Positions 1-6,253 of a stretch of DNA of 13,188 nucleotides are shown here, piece after piece. This stretch comes from Sulfurimonas sp. GTDB taxonomy: Bacteria; Campylobacterota; Campylobacteria; Campylobacterales; Sulfurimonadaceae. The notes under the pieces were generated by a model. That model was given only the letters and a program-made list of their open reading frames with translations, ran no database searches and had not been told where the DNA came from. Within the stretch, counting starts at the first letter, position 1. Every line of letters starts with the position of its first letter. Location: contig JAMOMX010000170.1 of assembly GCA_027066935.1 (NCBI GenBank), forward strand, positions 1-13,188. Reading direction: 5' to 3'. Made by a program: the position numbers and the translations under genes.

Positions 1-102
1 AAAATAGCAAATAAGTGGCTAAAACTTACCTAAAAACTTATAAGAAATTAACACTAATCATGTTAAAATCTTTCTAAAATTAGACTCCCAGTCAAGCTGA
101 GA
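1..102. other. Leader region upstream of dnaX, no gene supported
   Basis: This stretch is AT-rich. One short frame is open from the left edge to a stop at 31-33, too short to tell whether it is the tail of an upstream gene. In Campylobacter jejuni rho lies next to dnaX (from memory), but the few residues here do not let me call rho. The right part carries the candidate dnaX promoter and start site. Confidence 0.5.
61..69 (+). promoter_or_regulatory. Candidate extended -10 promoter for dnaX
   Basis: TGTTAAAAT matches the extended -10 pattern TGnTATAAT with one mismatch. No convincing -35 lies 16-18 bp upstream, which is usual for sigma-70 promoters of Campylobacterota. A start point near 76 would leave a leader of roughly 40 nt before the preferred GTG at 118. 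Confidence 0.45.
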
Positions 103-117
103 GTGACGGAGAATGTA

Positions 118-1779
118 GTGAAAGAGTCTTTTGAAGTATTAGCTAGAAAATACAGACCTATAAATTTTGATGAACTAATTGGGCAAGAGAGTATTGCTCA
201 AACTTTATCCTTAGCACTTGACTCAAATAGACTCTCACATGCTTATCTTTTTTCAGGTCTTAGAGGTAGTGGTAAGACTTCAACTGCTCGTATCTTTGCA
301 AAAGCTCTTATTTGTGAAAATGGCATCTCTCATCAACCTTGTGGAGTTTGTCAAAACTGTATAAGTGCTTTAGAAAATCGCCATGTTGATATTGTTGAGA
401 TGGATGCTGCTAGTTCTAGAAAAATAGATGATATTCGTGACTTAATAGAGCAAACAAAATATAAACCAGCAATTGCAAGATACAAAATATTTATCATTGA
501 TGAAGTTCACATGTTAACAAAAGAAGCTTTTAATGCACTTCTTAAAACATTAGAGGAACCACCTCAATATGTTAAATTTATCCTTGCTACTACTGATCCA
601 TTAAAATTACCAGCAACAATACTCAGTCGTACTCAACACTTTAGGTTTAAAAGTATTGCTACAAATAAAATACTAAACCATCTCTCCCATATCTTAAACC
701 TAGAAAATGTTACTTATGATAATGACGCTTTAGAAATTTTAGCCCGTAGTGGTGGGGGAAGCTTAAGAGACTCTTTAACACTACTAGATCAAGCAATAAT
801 TTATTCTAAAAATCATGTTGATGTAGCTACTGTTACAGATATGTTAGGTTTAGTTGATCCAAAATTTTTACATGACCTTTTTAGTGCAATTTTTGCTAAA
901 GACTATGCAAAAATAGTTGAATTTACAAAGGTGTTAGAAGATTATGAAAGTGAGATGGTTGTAGATGAATTAATTGCTTTCATAAAAGAGAGACTGTATT
1001 CTAATGATGCCCTATTTTCAACTTTAATTATAGATAGATTTTTTAGAATTTTAAGTGATGCAAAATCTCTTTTTGCCATAAATGCTGATGGCTCCTTTGT
1101 ACTCTCACTTATATTTTTCAAAATGATTGAAGCCCTTCGAATAAAAGAGATAGATCAGATGATTGAATCTCTTCAAAAAGAGATACAAAGAACTGACTTG
1201 GATGCTATTGACTTAACTCCTAAACCAACTGCTCAAGAAACTAAAGAGATTCCAAAAGAAGAGATAAAACATCAAGAGATAACTAAACCAATTACAAAGA
1301 TTGAAGAATCTACACTAACTCCACCTACTGAAAACAAATACTTAGATATGTTTAATACTTTAGTAAAAAACATAAAAGATAGAAATGCACAACTTGGAGA
1401 GTGTTTCTCTACAAGTATCTCATTTATCTCTTATGAAAATGATATTTTAACATGGGAGAGTTGCACAAATGAAGAGTGCAAACAAACATTAAAACATGGA
1501 TATCCAGCTATAAAACAACTTGTGCGAGAACTATTTGGTTTTAACACAAAAATAAAATATGTACTTTGCTCAAAAGAGATAGAAGTTAAATCCAAACAAA
1601 TACAACAACCTATCATGAATGAAGCACAATCAGATTCAATGGTTGAAAATGCCGAGATAGGTGAAATCTCTGATAATACCAAAGATATAAACCCACCAAA
1701 CATAAAAGATGAGCCAATGGTTGTAAAAGCGATAGAGTTGTTTGAAGCAAATAAGATAATAATACAATCTAAAATTTAA
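118..1779 (+). CDS. dnaX: DNA polymerase III subunit gamma/tau
   Basis: Clamp-loader ATPase that loads the beta sliding clamp at the cytoplasmic replication fork. Numbered from the GTG at 118, the AAA+ module shows Walker A GLRGSGKT (47-54), the DnaX zinc site with Cys66, Cys75, Cys78 and Cys81 (Cx8CGVCQNC), Walker B DEVH (128-131), the arginine-finger SRT (170-172) and sensor-2 GGGSLRDSL (212-220). A charged, proline-containing linker (about 360-410) leads to a C-terminal tau-like domain. At about 553 residues it is shorter than E. coli tau (643) but has both parts. Start choice: GTG at 118 has GGAG at 108-111 with 6-nt spacing, and the protein then begins a few residues before VLARKYRP as DnaX proteins usually do. 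An in-frame GTG at 103 would add five residues but has no good ribosome-binding site. A possible frameshift heptamer lies at 1365-1371. Function is secure; the exact start is less so. Confidence 0.97.
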   Translation: MKESFEVLARKYRPINFDELIGQESIAQTLSLALDSNRLSHAYLFSGLRGSGKTSTARIFAKALICENGISHQPCGVCQNCISALENRHVDIVEMDAASSRKIDDIRDLIEQTKYKPAIARYKIFIIDEVHMLTKEAFNALLKTLEEPPQYVKFILATTDPLKLPATILSRTQHFRFKSIATNKILNHLSHILNLENVTYDNDALEILARSGGGSLRDSLTLLDQAIIYSKNHVDVATVTDMLGLVDPKFLHDLFSAIFAKDYAKIVEFTKVLEDYESEMVVDELIAFIKERLYSNDALFSTLIIDRFFRILSDAKSLFAINADGSFVLSLIFFKMIEALRIKEIDQMIESLQKEIQRTDLDAIDLTPKPTAQETKEIPKEEIKHQEITKPITKIEESTLTPPTENKYLDMFNTLVKNIKDRNAQLGECFSTSISFISYENDILTWESCTNEECKQTLKHGYPAIKQLVRELFGFNTKIKYVLCSKEIEVKSKQIQQPIMNEAQSDSMVENAEIGEISDNTKDINPPNIKDEPMVVKAIELFEANKIIIQSKI

Positions 1780-1810
1780 TAATTTAAGTAATCTAAAAGT
1801 AAACTTGAAT

Positions 1811-1816
1811 TATAAT
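1811..1816 (+). promoter_or_regulatory. Candidate -10 box for the 153-residue ORF
   Basis: A perfect TATAAT lies 26 bp before the ATG at 1843 in the short gap after dnaX. No matching -35 is visible. It would allow transcription of the small gene separately from dnaX. Confidence 0.4.
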
Positions 1817-1842
1817 CTAAAACAATAGCCATAGGAGATGTC

Positions 1843-2304
1843 ATGTATGTATCATCTTACAGCACTTATCTGCACACTAATACAACTGACAAAACTACTA
1901 GTAAAAAAATTTCTAAAGAGTTACCTACAGATAAATTATTTACTTATAAAGGTTTAAATAGTTCTCAAAATTTAGCTAAACCTGCATTAAATACTCCAGC
2001 AAACTATATATCAAGCCATACCTCTTTAAGCACAAAAGCTCAAATTCAACAACAACTTGAAAACAATAATTCAACCACTAAATTTACAATGATAAACTCA
2101 CAAACAAAAGCTTCATCTGCTTATAATGATAATTCTATTATGTTTTCACTTATACCAAAAAATCAACCAACCATAAAACAAAACACTCAAAATATAAACC
2201 AAAATTTACCACAAGAAATTAAAGATATTAAAGAATCTTTTTTAAAAATAAAAATGCTAGACACTTATAACTCAAACAATAATTACTACCAAATTACCGC
2301 TTAA
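1843..2304 (+). CDS. Hypothetical low-complexity Ser/Thr/Asn/Gln/Lys-rich protein
   Basis: I do not recognise a domain. The frame encodes 153 residues from an ATG with a strong ribosome-binding site (AGGAGAT, 1833-1839) and its own possible -10, so it is very likely translated. The protein has no cysteine, no membrane helix and no signal peptide, and most of it is polar low complexity rich in Ser, Thr, Asn, Gln and Lys, predicting disorder. The last 35 residues differ: a short charged helix-like stretch (IKDIKESFLKIKMLD) followed by Asn/Tyr-rich residues ending YYQITA. That looks like a conserved C-terminal tail and would be the part to search with. I have a vague, unverified memory of similar short proteins in related genomes. 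It lies 63 bp after dnaX and is followed by a long noncoding gap, so context gives no function. Confidence 0.75.
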   Translation: MYVSSYSTYLHTNTTDKTTSKKISKELPTDKLFTYKGLNSSQNLAKPALNTPANYISSHTSLSTKAQIQQQLENNNSTTKFTMINSQTKASSAYNDNSIMFSLIPKNQPTIKQNTQNINQNLPQEIKDIKESFLKIKMLDTYNSNNNYYQITA

Positions 2305-2319
2305 TAATAATATCTATAC

Positions 2320-2374
2320 TTTAGATACAATAAATCTAAACTCAGAGATAAAAACACATAAGTTTTTAGATTTA
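2320..2374. repeat. Three alternating copies of a TTTAGAT / ATCTAAA inverted repeat
   Basis: TTTAGAT (2320-2326) pairs with ATCTAAA (2334-2340) across a 7-nt loop. The second arm, extended as TAAATCTAAA (2331-2340), also pairs perfectly with TTTAGATTTA (2365-2374). The middle copy can therefore form either of two mutually exclusive hairpins. All arms are AT-dominated, so stability would be low and chance occurrence is possible. Confidence 0.45.
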
Positions 2375-2396
2375 AAAAGAGGTTTATCTGATTTTT
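2342..2396 (+). terminator. Possible weak intrinsic terminator after the 153-residue ORF
   Basis: AGATAAA (2346-2352) pairs with TTTATCT (2383-2389). TC/GA can extend the stem past a 2-nt bulge, and T5 follows at 2392-2396. The 30-nt loop and low GC make this marginal. Confidence 0.25.
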
Positions 2397-2409
2397 ATAT
2401 AAAATAATA

Positions 2410-2452
2410 TTTTAATTAATTTCAATTAATTTTTTCTTAAGATTAATTAAAA
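2410..2452. repeat. 11-bp perfect AT-only inverted repeat
   Basis: TTTTAATTAAT (2410-2420) is the exact reverse complement of ATTAATTAAAA (2442-2452), separated by 21 nt. As RNA, two further pairs (U-G, U-A) could extend it inward. It could be an operator-like or melting-prone element upstream of the ispDF operon, or simply a product of extreme AT content. Confidence 0.45.
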
Positions 2453-2500
2453 GAATTTAAACTAAAAAAAAAATTTAAGATTAACAAAGTTTTTAAAGTG

Positions 2501-2506
2501 TATTAT
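2501..2506 (+). promoter_or_regulatory. Candidate -10 box for the ispDF operon
   Basis: TATTAT lies 26 bp before the TTG at 2532, in a T-rich context. A TTAACA at 2481-2486 is too close (14 bp) to be a standard -35. This is the best -10 candidate in the gap but is only one mismatch better than background in such AT-rich DNA. Confidence 0.3.
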
Positions 2507-2509
2507 TTT

Positions 2510-2515
2510 GTAACA
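2510..2515 (-). promoter_or_regulatory. HP1021-box-like hexamer at the ispDF promoter
   Basis: GTAACA on the + strand reads TGTTAC on the other strand. This agrees with the consensus TGTT[TA]C that I recall for H. pylori HP1021. It sits just after the candidate -10, where a bound regulator would block transcription of the operon that encodes an HP1021-like protein. A six-base match is weak on its own. Confidence 0.25.
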
Positions 2516-2531
2516 CATTTGTATATAAGGA

Positions 2532-3656
2532 TTGAATCTGTCAAATTTAACGCTTATTTTGCTTGCAGCTGGTAATTCTAGCCGATTTGAACTCAATGTA
2601 AAAAAACAATGGATTCGTATACAAGACAAGCCTTTGTGGCAATTTGTAGCAAATTCTTTGCAAAATTCAAATAAATTTGAAAAAATAATTATCACTTCTT
2701 CTAGTGATGATATAGCTTTTATGAAAACTTATGCAGATTTTATATTTGTTGAGGGTGGAAACACTAGGCAACAATCTCTTAAAAACGCCCTAATGCACGT
2801 AGATAGCGAATATGTATTAATTAGCGATATTGCTAGAGCGTGTATCAGTAATGATTTTTTAAACAATATAATAAAAGAATCAACATCAGCCGACTGTATA
2901 GTTCCATACATTGGCATAAATGACACCATCGTGTATGATGGTAACACAATAGATAGAGATAAGATAAAACGAATACAAACTCCGCAACTCTCAAAAACAA
3001 CTGTTTTAAGGGATGCTTTAAACACAGATAAAGATTTTACTGATGAAAGTAGTGCAATTGTAGCAAATGGTGGCACTAGAAAATTTATTAAAGGCGATGA
3101 GGATGCTGTAAAGATAACTTATCTTAGAGATTTAATAAAAATACCATGTTTAAAACCACCATCAGCTGATATATTAAGTGGTACCGGCTTTGATGTACAT
3201 GCCTTTGAAAATGATACAAAGATGTACCTAGGTGGTGTTAAAATAGACTCTGATTATGGTTTTAAAGCACATAGTGATGGGGATGTAGCAATACATGCTC
3301 TAATAGACGCTCTTTTAGGTGCAGCTGGAATGGGTGATATTGGGATGATGTTTCCTGATAATGATAACTCTTACAAAGATATCGATTCTAAAAAACTATT
3401 GTCTAGAGTTGTAAAGAAAATATATCACTTTGGTTTTGTCATAATAAACGTAGATTTAACAATAGCTGCTCAAAAACCAAATATTAGTGTTTATAAACTC
3501 AAGATGAGAAATGCCCTAGCAAAAATACTTAGATGTGAGAGTGCTAGAGTAAATATCAAAGCTACAACAACTGAAAAACTAGGCTTTATTGGTCGAAGTG
3601 AAGGAGTTGGTGTCATAGCAAATGCCAATTTAAAATATTTTAACTGGAGAAATTAA
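2532..3656 (+). CDS. ispDF: Bifunctional IspD/IspF, isoprenoid precursor synthesis (MEP pathway)
   Basis: Fusion of 2-C-methyl-D-erythritol 4-phosphate cytidylyltransferase (IspD) and 2-C-methyl-D-erythritol 2,4-cyclodiphosphate synthase (IspF), two non-consecutive steps of the cytosolic MEP pathway. The IspD half (about 1-205) shows the nucleotide-binding LLAAGNSSRF with KKQW (10-27), TRQQSL (78-83), DIAR (99-102) and IQTPQ (148-152). The IspF half (about 215-374) shows GTGFDVHAF with zinc ligands Asp221 and His223, HSDGD (247-251) with the third ligand His255, and TTTEKLGFIGR (345-355). The 374-residue length fits Campylobacterota IspDF. It heads a tight operon; the next gene begins 4 bp after its stop. 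The start is odd: the TTG at 2532 directly abuts the only Shine-Dalgarno-like AAGGA (2527-2531), while CTG at 2538 would be correctly spaced. An in-frame TAA at 2526 rules out anything further upstream. Confidence 0.96.
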   Translation: MNLSNLTLILLAAGNSSRFELNVKKQWIRIQDKPLWQFVANSLQNSNKFEKIIITSSSDDIAFMKTYADFIFVEGGNTRQQSLKNALMHVDSEYVLISDIARACISNDFLNNIIKESTSADCIVPYIGINDTIVYDGNTIDRDKIKRIQTPQLSKTTVLRDALNTDKDFTDESSAIVANGGTRKFIKGDEDAVKITYLRDLIKIPCLKPPSADILSGTGFDVHAFENDTKMYLGGVKIDSDYGFKAHSDGDVAIHALIDALLGAAGMGDIGMMFPDNDNSYKDIDSKKLLSRVVKKIYHFGFVIINVDLTIAAQKPNISVYKLKMRNALAKILRCESARVNIKATTTEKLGFIGRSEGVGVIANANLKYFNWRN

Positions 3657-3660
3657 AAAT

Positions 3661-4548
3661 TTGAAAATACTTATTATTGAAAATGAAATATATTTAGCAC
3701 AAAGTATAGCAACAAAACTAGGTGATTTAGGTCATGTCTGTGAGCTATGCACTTCAACTAGGGATGCGATAAAGAGTAATAATTATGATGTAGTTTTACT
3801 ATCTACAAACATAAATGGTCAAGACTTTAATCCCATAATAGATATATTTAAAAATTCCATTATTATTTTAATGGTCTCCTACATATCGAATGACACGGTT
3901 TCAAAACCACTTGCAGCTGGAGCAAAAGACTACATATTAAAACCATTTATGATAGAAGAACTAATTAGAAAAATTAATCATTATCAAGATTATGAAAATG
4001 TTAAAAAACTAAATGAAGCGTATGAAAAATATTTAGCTCACTCCTTTAATAGTATCCAAAATGACTATAACCATAATGAGATAAAACTTCCTGTTTTTAT
4101 CTCTTCTAGTTTTCCTAAAAATGCTGATGCTTTTGCTTTTAAATATGCGAAAATTCATAATAAAGCACTGAATTTTATAAGCTTAACTGATGTAAGGGCA
4201 ATTTCTGAAATTAATTCACTTAGCAAAAATTGTATTATTTATATTATAAACTACCAAATACTAAAAAAGAATGATAAAAAAGCTTTTTTTGAAGCTATAT
4301 CTGATAAACAAGCAATAATAGCAAGTAGTGATAAAATAGATGATATAGAATTTGATATATTAGTAATTAAAAACGAAAGTAATGTTTTTGATCAAGGTGA
4401 AATTTTACCTATTGAAGATTATGTGAAATTTATTGTTTTAAACTATCAAGACAAATTTCCAGATACAGAATTATCAAAAAAGCTTGGAATATCTCGTAAA
4501 AGCTTATGGGAAAAACGAAAAAAATATGATATCCTCAAAAAAAAATAA
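3661..4548 (+). CDS. Atypical orphan response regulator, HP1021/Cj1608-like
   Basis: Likely DNA-binding regulator. The N-terminal receiver domain (1 to about 108) keeps the fold but not the chemistry: the acidic pair is Glu7-Asn8 (IIENE), the phosphoacceptor Asp is Ser48 (DVVLLSTN), while Ser73 and Lys94 (ILKPF) remain. A linker domain without a recognisable motif (about 140-255) leads to a C-terminal helix-turn-helix of Fis type (about 264-290, LSKKLGISRKSLWEKRKKY). Length (295) and position directly after ispDF match H. pylori HP1021 and C. jejuni Cj1608, phosphorylation-independent regulators that bind chromosomal promoters and, for HP1021, oriC, and for which redox sensing has been reported. 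Three cysteines (27, 30, 191) are present here. The start is TTG at 3661 with GGAGA (3646-3650) 10 nt upstream, inside the end of ispDF. Orthology is inferred from the Asp-to-Ser change, the domain order and synteny. Confidence 0.9.
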   Translation: MKILIIENEIYLAQSIATKLGDLGHVCELCTSTRDAIKSNNYDVVLLSTNINGQDFNPIIDIFKNSIIILMVSYISNDTVSKPLAAGAKDYILKPFMIEELIRKINHYQDYENVKKLNEAYEKYLAHSFNSIQNDYNHNEIKLPVFISSSFPKNADAFAFKYAKIHNKALNFISLTDVRAISEINSLSKNCIIYIINYQILKKNDKKAFFEAISDKQAIIASSDKIDDIEFDILVIKNESNVFDQGEILPIEDYVKFIVLNYQDKFPDTELSKKLGISRKSLWEKRKKYDILKKK

Positions 4549-5716
4549 AACACTTTTAATAGACTCTGAAGCTCTTTCAGCACTAGAATTACTTAAAGAT
4601 GGCTTACTAGCGCCTGCAACAAAACTTATGAATAAAAAAATGAGTGAAGAGGTTCTAAAAAGCGGACTAATTAATGGGCAAACATTTCCTTTTCCATTTA
4701 TTTTAGCTCCATCTGGAAATATGAATTATGAAGTTTTAAAATCATTAAAAGTTGGTGAAGAGATTACACTTTTATCTAATGATGGAGAGTTTGCTTACTT
4801 AACTGTAGAAGAAGTATTTAAAATTGATCCATTAGAGCGTATAGTACAAATTTATGGCACATCTGATTTCTCACATCCTGGAGTTCAAACTACACTTAAT
4901 AGAATTGGAACACTTGCTATCAGTGGTGAATTTACAATTATTGACAAAAAAATCTCAGAATCTAAACGACTTATTGACGAAGCTAAAAATAAGATAAATG
5001 CAAAACATATTACAGCACTAATGATGGCTGCAAACCCACTTCATCGCGCACATGAACGCTTTATTCGTCAAACTCTTGATAGTACAGATCTACTTGTAAT
5101 ATTTTTACTAAAGCCTTATTCTGGAACTGACTTAGATTTTCAAATTAGAAAAGACTCATTAGAATACTTTATAGATAATTTCTTAACTAAAAATAATGTT
5201 GTAATTGTCCACTTAGAAAACAGTTATATCTTTGCTGGATACAACGAAATAATTCTTGATGCGATAGTAGCAAAAAACTATGGTTGTAATAGACTTACAA
5301 TTGGTAGAAACCATGCTGGTCTTGGTATGTTTTATGATTCAAACTCAGATAAATCTATACTTGATAAAATAGTAGGTATTGATATAGAAGTAACCGTAGC
5401 TAGTGAATATGTTTATTGTGATAAATGTACAACTTTAGTTAGTAAATCTACATGTCCACATGGTCAACATCATCAAATTTCTTACCATTCAGATTCAATT
5501 TTAGAACTATTAGAATTAGGTGTACTACCACCTACACTTCTAATAAGAAAAGAGATTTCTGCTCATATTCTTTCTAAACTTTTTCCAAATCGTTTTAAAA
5601 ATTTAGAAAAATTATATTATGACCTATTGCCAGTAGAGGGTCTTTTAGAAGAGCATACTGAAAAAGATTTTTATTTAGAATTAATGAAGCTATATCAAAC
5701 TACTTCACTTACATAA
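4526..5716 (+). CDS. Sulfate adenylyltransferase (ATP sulfurylase)-like protein, degenerate motifs
   Basis: By family, ATP sulfurylase joins sulfate and ATP to adenylyl sulfate and PPi. Numbered from the ATG at 4526 (396 residues), a PUA-like N-terminal domain (about 8-135) precedes the nucleotidyltransferase domain (about 155-340). The HxxH signature is kept (His173, His176 in NPLHRAHE), as are three cysteines of a zinc-like site (Cys298, Cys301, Cys310, CPHG). Other signatures differ: the usual QTRNP reads MAANP (Gln to Met167, Arg to Ala169), GRDHAG reads GRNHAG (260-265), and SGTxxR reads HSDSIL. Substrate use may therefore differ. Cj1609 occupies the same position in C. jejuni. An ATG at 4484 would give 410 residues but a deeper overlap with the regulator gene; the 4526 start begins MISSKKNKTLLID and overlaps by 23 bp. 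Homology is secure; sulfate activation is not. Confidence 0.88.
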   Translation: MISSKKNKTLLIDSEALSALELLKDGLLAPATKLMNKKMSEEVLKSGLINGQTFPFPFILAPSGNMNYEVLKSLKVGEEITLLSNDGEFAYLTVEEVFKIDPLERIVQIYGTSDFSHPGVQTTLNRIGTLAISGEFTIIDKKISESKRLIDEAKNKINAKHITALMMAANPLHRAHERFIRQTLDSTDLLVIFLLKPYSGTDLDFQIRKDSLEYFIDNFLTKNNVVIVHLENSYIFAGYNEIILDAIVAKNYGCNRLTIGRNHAGLGMFYDSNSDKSILDKIVGIDIEVTVASEYVYCDKCTTLVSKSTCPHGQHHQISYHSDSILELLELGVLPPTLLIRKEISAHILSKLFPNRFKNLEKLYYDLLPVEGLLEEHTEKDFYLELMKLYQTTSLT

Positions 5717-5726
5717 AAGGCAAAAA

Positions 5727-6224
5727 ATGAACTGGTTTTTTATAACCCTTGGATATAGTGGACTCTCACCTAAAGCACCTGGAACTGTTGGCACATTAGT
5801 ATCATTGCCACTTGGTATGCTTATACTTATATATTTTGGAGCAGAGACACTTTTTTTAGCGACACTTTTAGTTACAGCTATAGCAATTAAAGAGATAAAC
5901 AGATATGAAAAAAAATCTAATATTCATGATGATAAACGGATAGTTATAGATGAATTAGTTGGGATGTGGTTCGCTCTTAGCGTAGCTCCAGCGATTAGTA
6001 TAAATATAGATGAAATATCAAATTTTGAAAATGGATTTTTAATACAGTCTGTTTTATCATTTTTCTTATTTCGTTATTTTGATATTACTAAACCATCAAT
6101 TATTGGAAGAATTGATCGTGAAGCTAAAGGTGGAGTTGGCGTAATGGGTGATGATATTGTTGCCGGATTTGCTGCTGGAATCTTAAGTGCAATTATTTGG
6201 CAAGGACTTTTAATTATAGTATAA
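5727..6224 (+). CDS. pgpA: Phosphatidylglycerophosphatase A
   Basis: Inner-membrane phosphatase converting phosphatidylglycerophosphate to phosphatidylglycerol. The 165-residue protein has the family signatures in order: GLSPKAPGTVGT (12-23), VIDELVGMW (73-81) with Asp75 and Glu76, FRYFDITKP (115-123) and GGVGVMGDDIVAG (135-147) with Asp142 and Asp143. Hydrophobic segments lie near 22-37, 41-55, 77-92, 105-118 and 145-165. The ATG has AAGG (5717-5720) at 6-nt spacing directly after the stop of the ATP-sulfurylase-like gene, so the genes are co-transcribed and probably coupled. pgpA is also the next gene in C. jejuni (Cj1610, from memory). Confidence 0.95.
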   Translation: MNWFFITLGYSGLSPKAPGTVGTLVSLPLGMLILIYFGAETLFLATLLVTAIAIKEINRYEKKSNIHDDKRIVIDELVGMWFALSVAPAISINIDEISNFENGFLIQSVLSFFLFRYFDITKPSIIGRIDREAKGGVGVMGDDIVAGFAAGILSAIIWQGLLIIV

Positions 6225-6253
6225 TAAATTCTCAATATAAAGGTTTATAATTT

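Larger units (their letters stand above)
2305..2531. other. 227-bp AT-rich intergenic region with inverted repeats
   Basis: No credible reading frame or RNA gene is seen. The left half holds overlapping inverted repeats and a possible weak terminator, the middle an 11-bp AT-only inverted repeat, and the right end the presumed promoter of the ispDF operon with one HP1021-box-like hexamer. Confidence 0.6.

Noticed and set aside
1..33. Possible tail of an upstream gene such as rho
   Set aside because: Only ten codons before a stop, with no match to the Rho C-terminus that I can recognise.
1431..1703. 90-codon open frame on the - strand inside dnaX
   Set aside because: Lies opposite a strongly conserved gene and its translation resembles no known protein; a coding shadow.
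2481..2506. TTAACA plus TATTAT as a complete sigma-70 promoter
   Set aside because: The 14-bp spacer is too short; only the -10 part was kept as a candidate.
2462..2695. 77-codon open frame on the - strand across the ispDF start
   Set aside because: Overlaps the ispDF promoter and N-terminus and shows no recognisable features.
2729..3076. 115-codon open frame on the - strand inside ispDF
   Set aside because: Covers the conserved IspD domain on the other strand, with no promoter or family resemblance.
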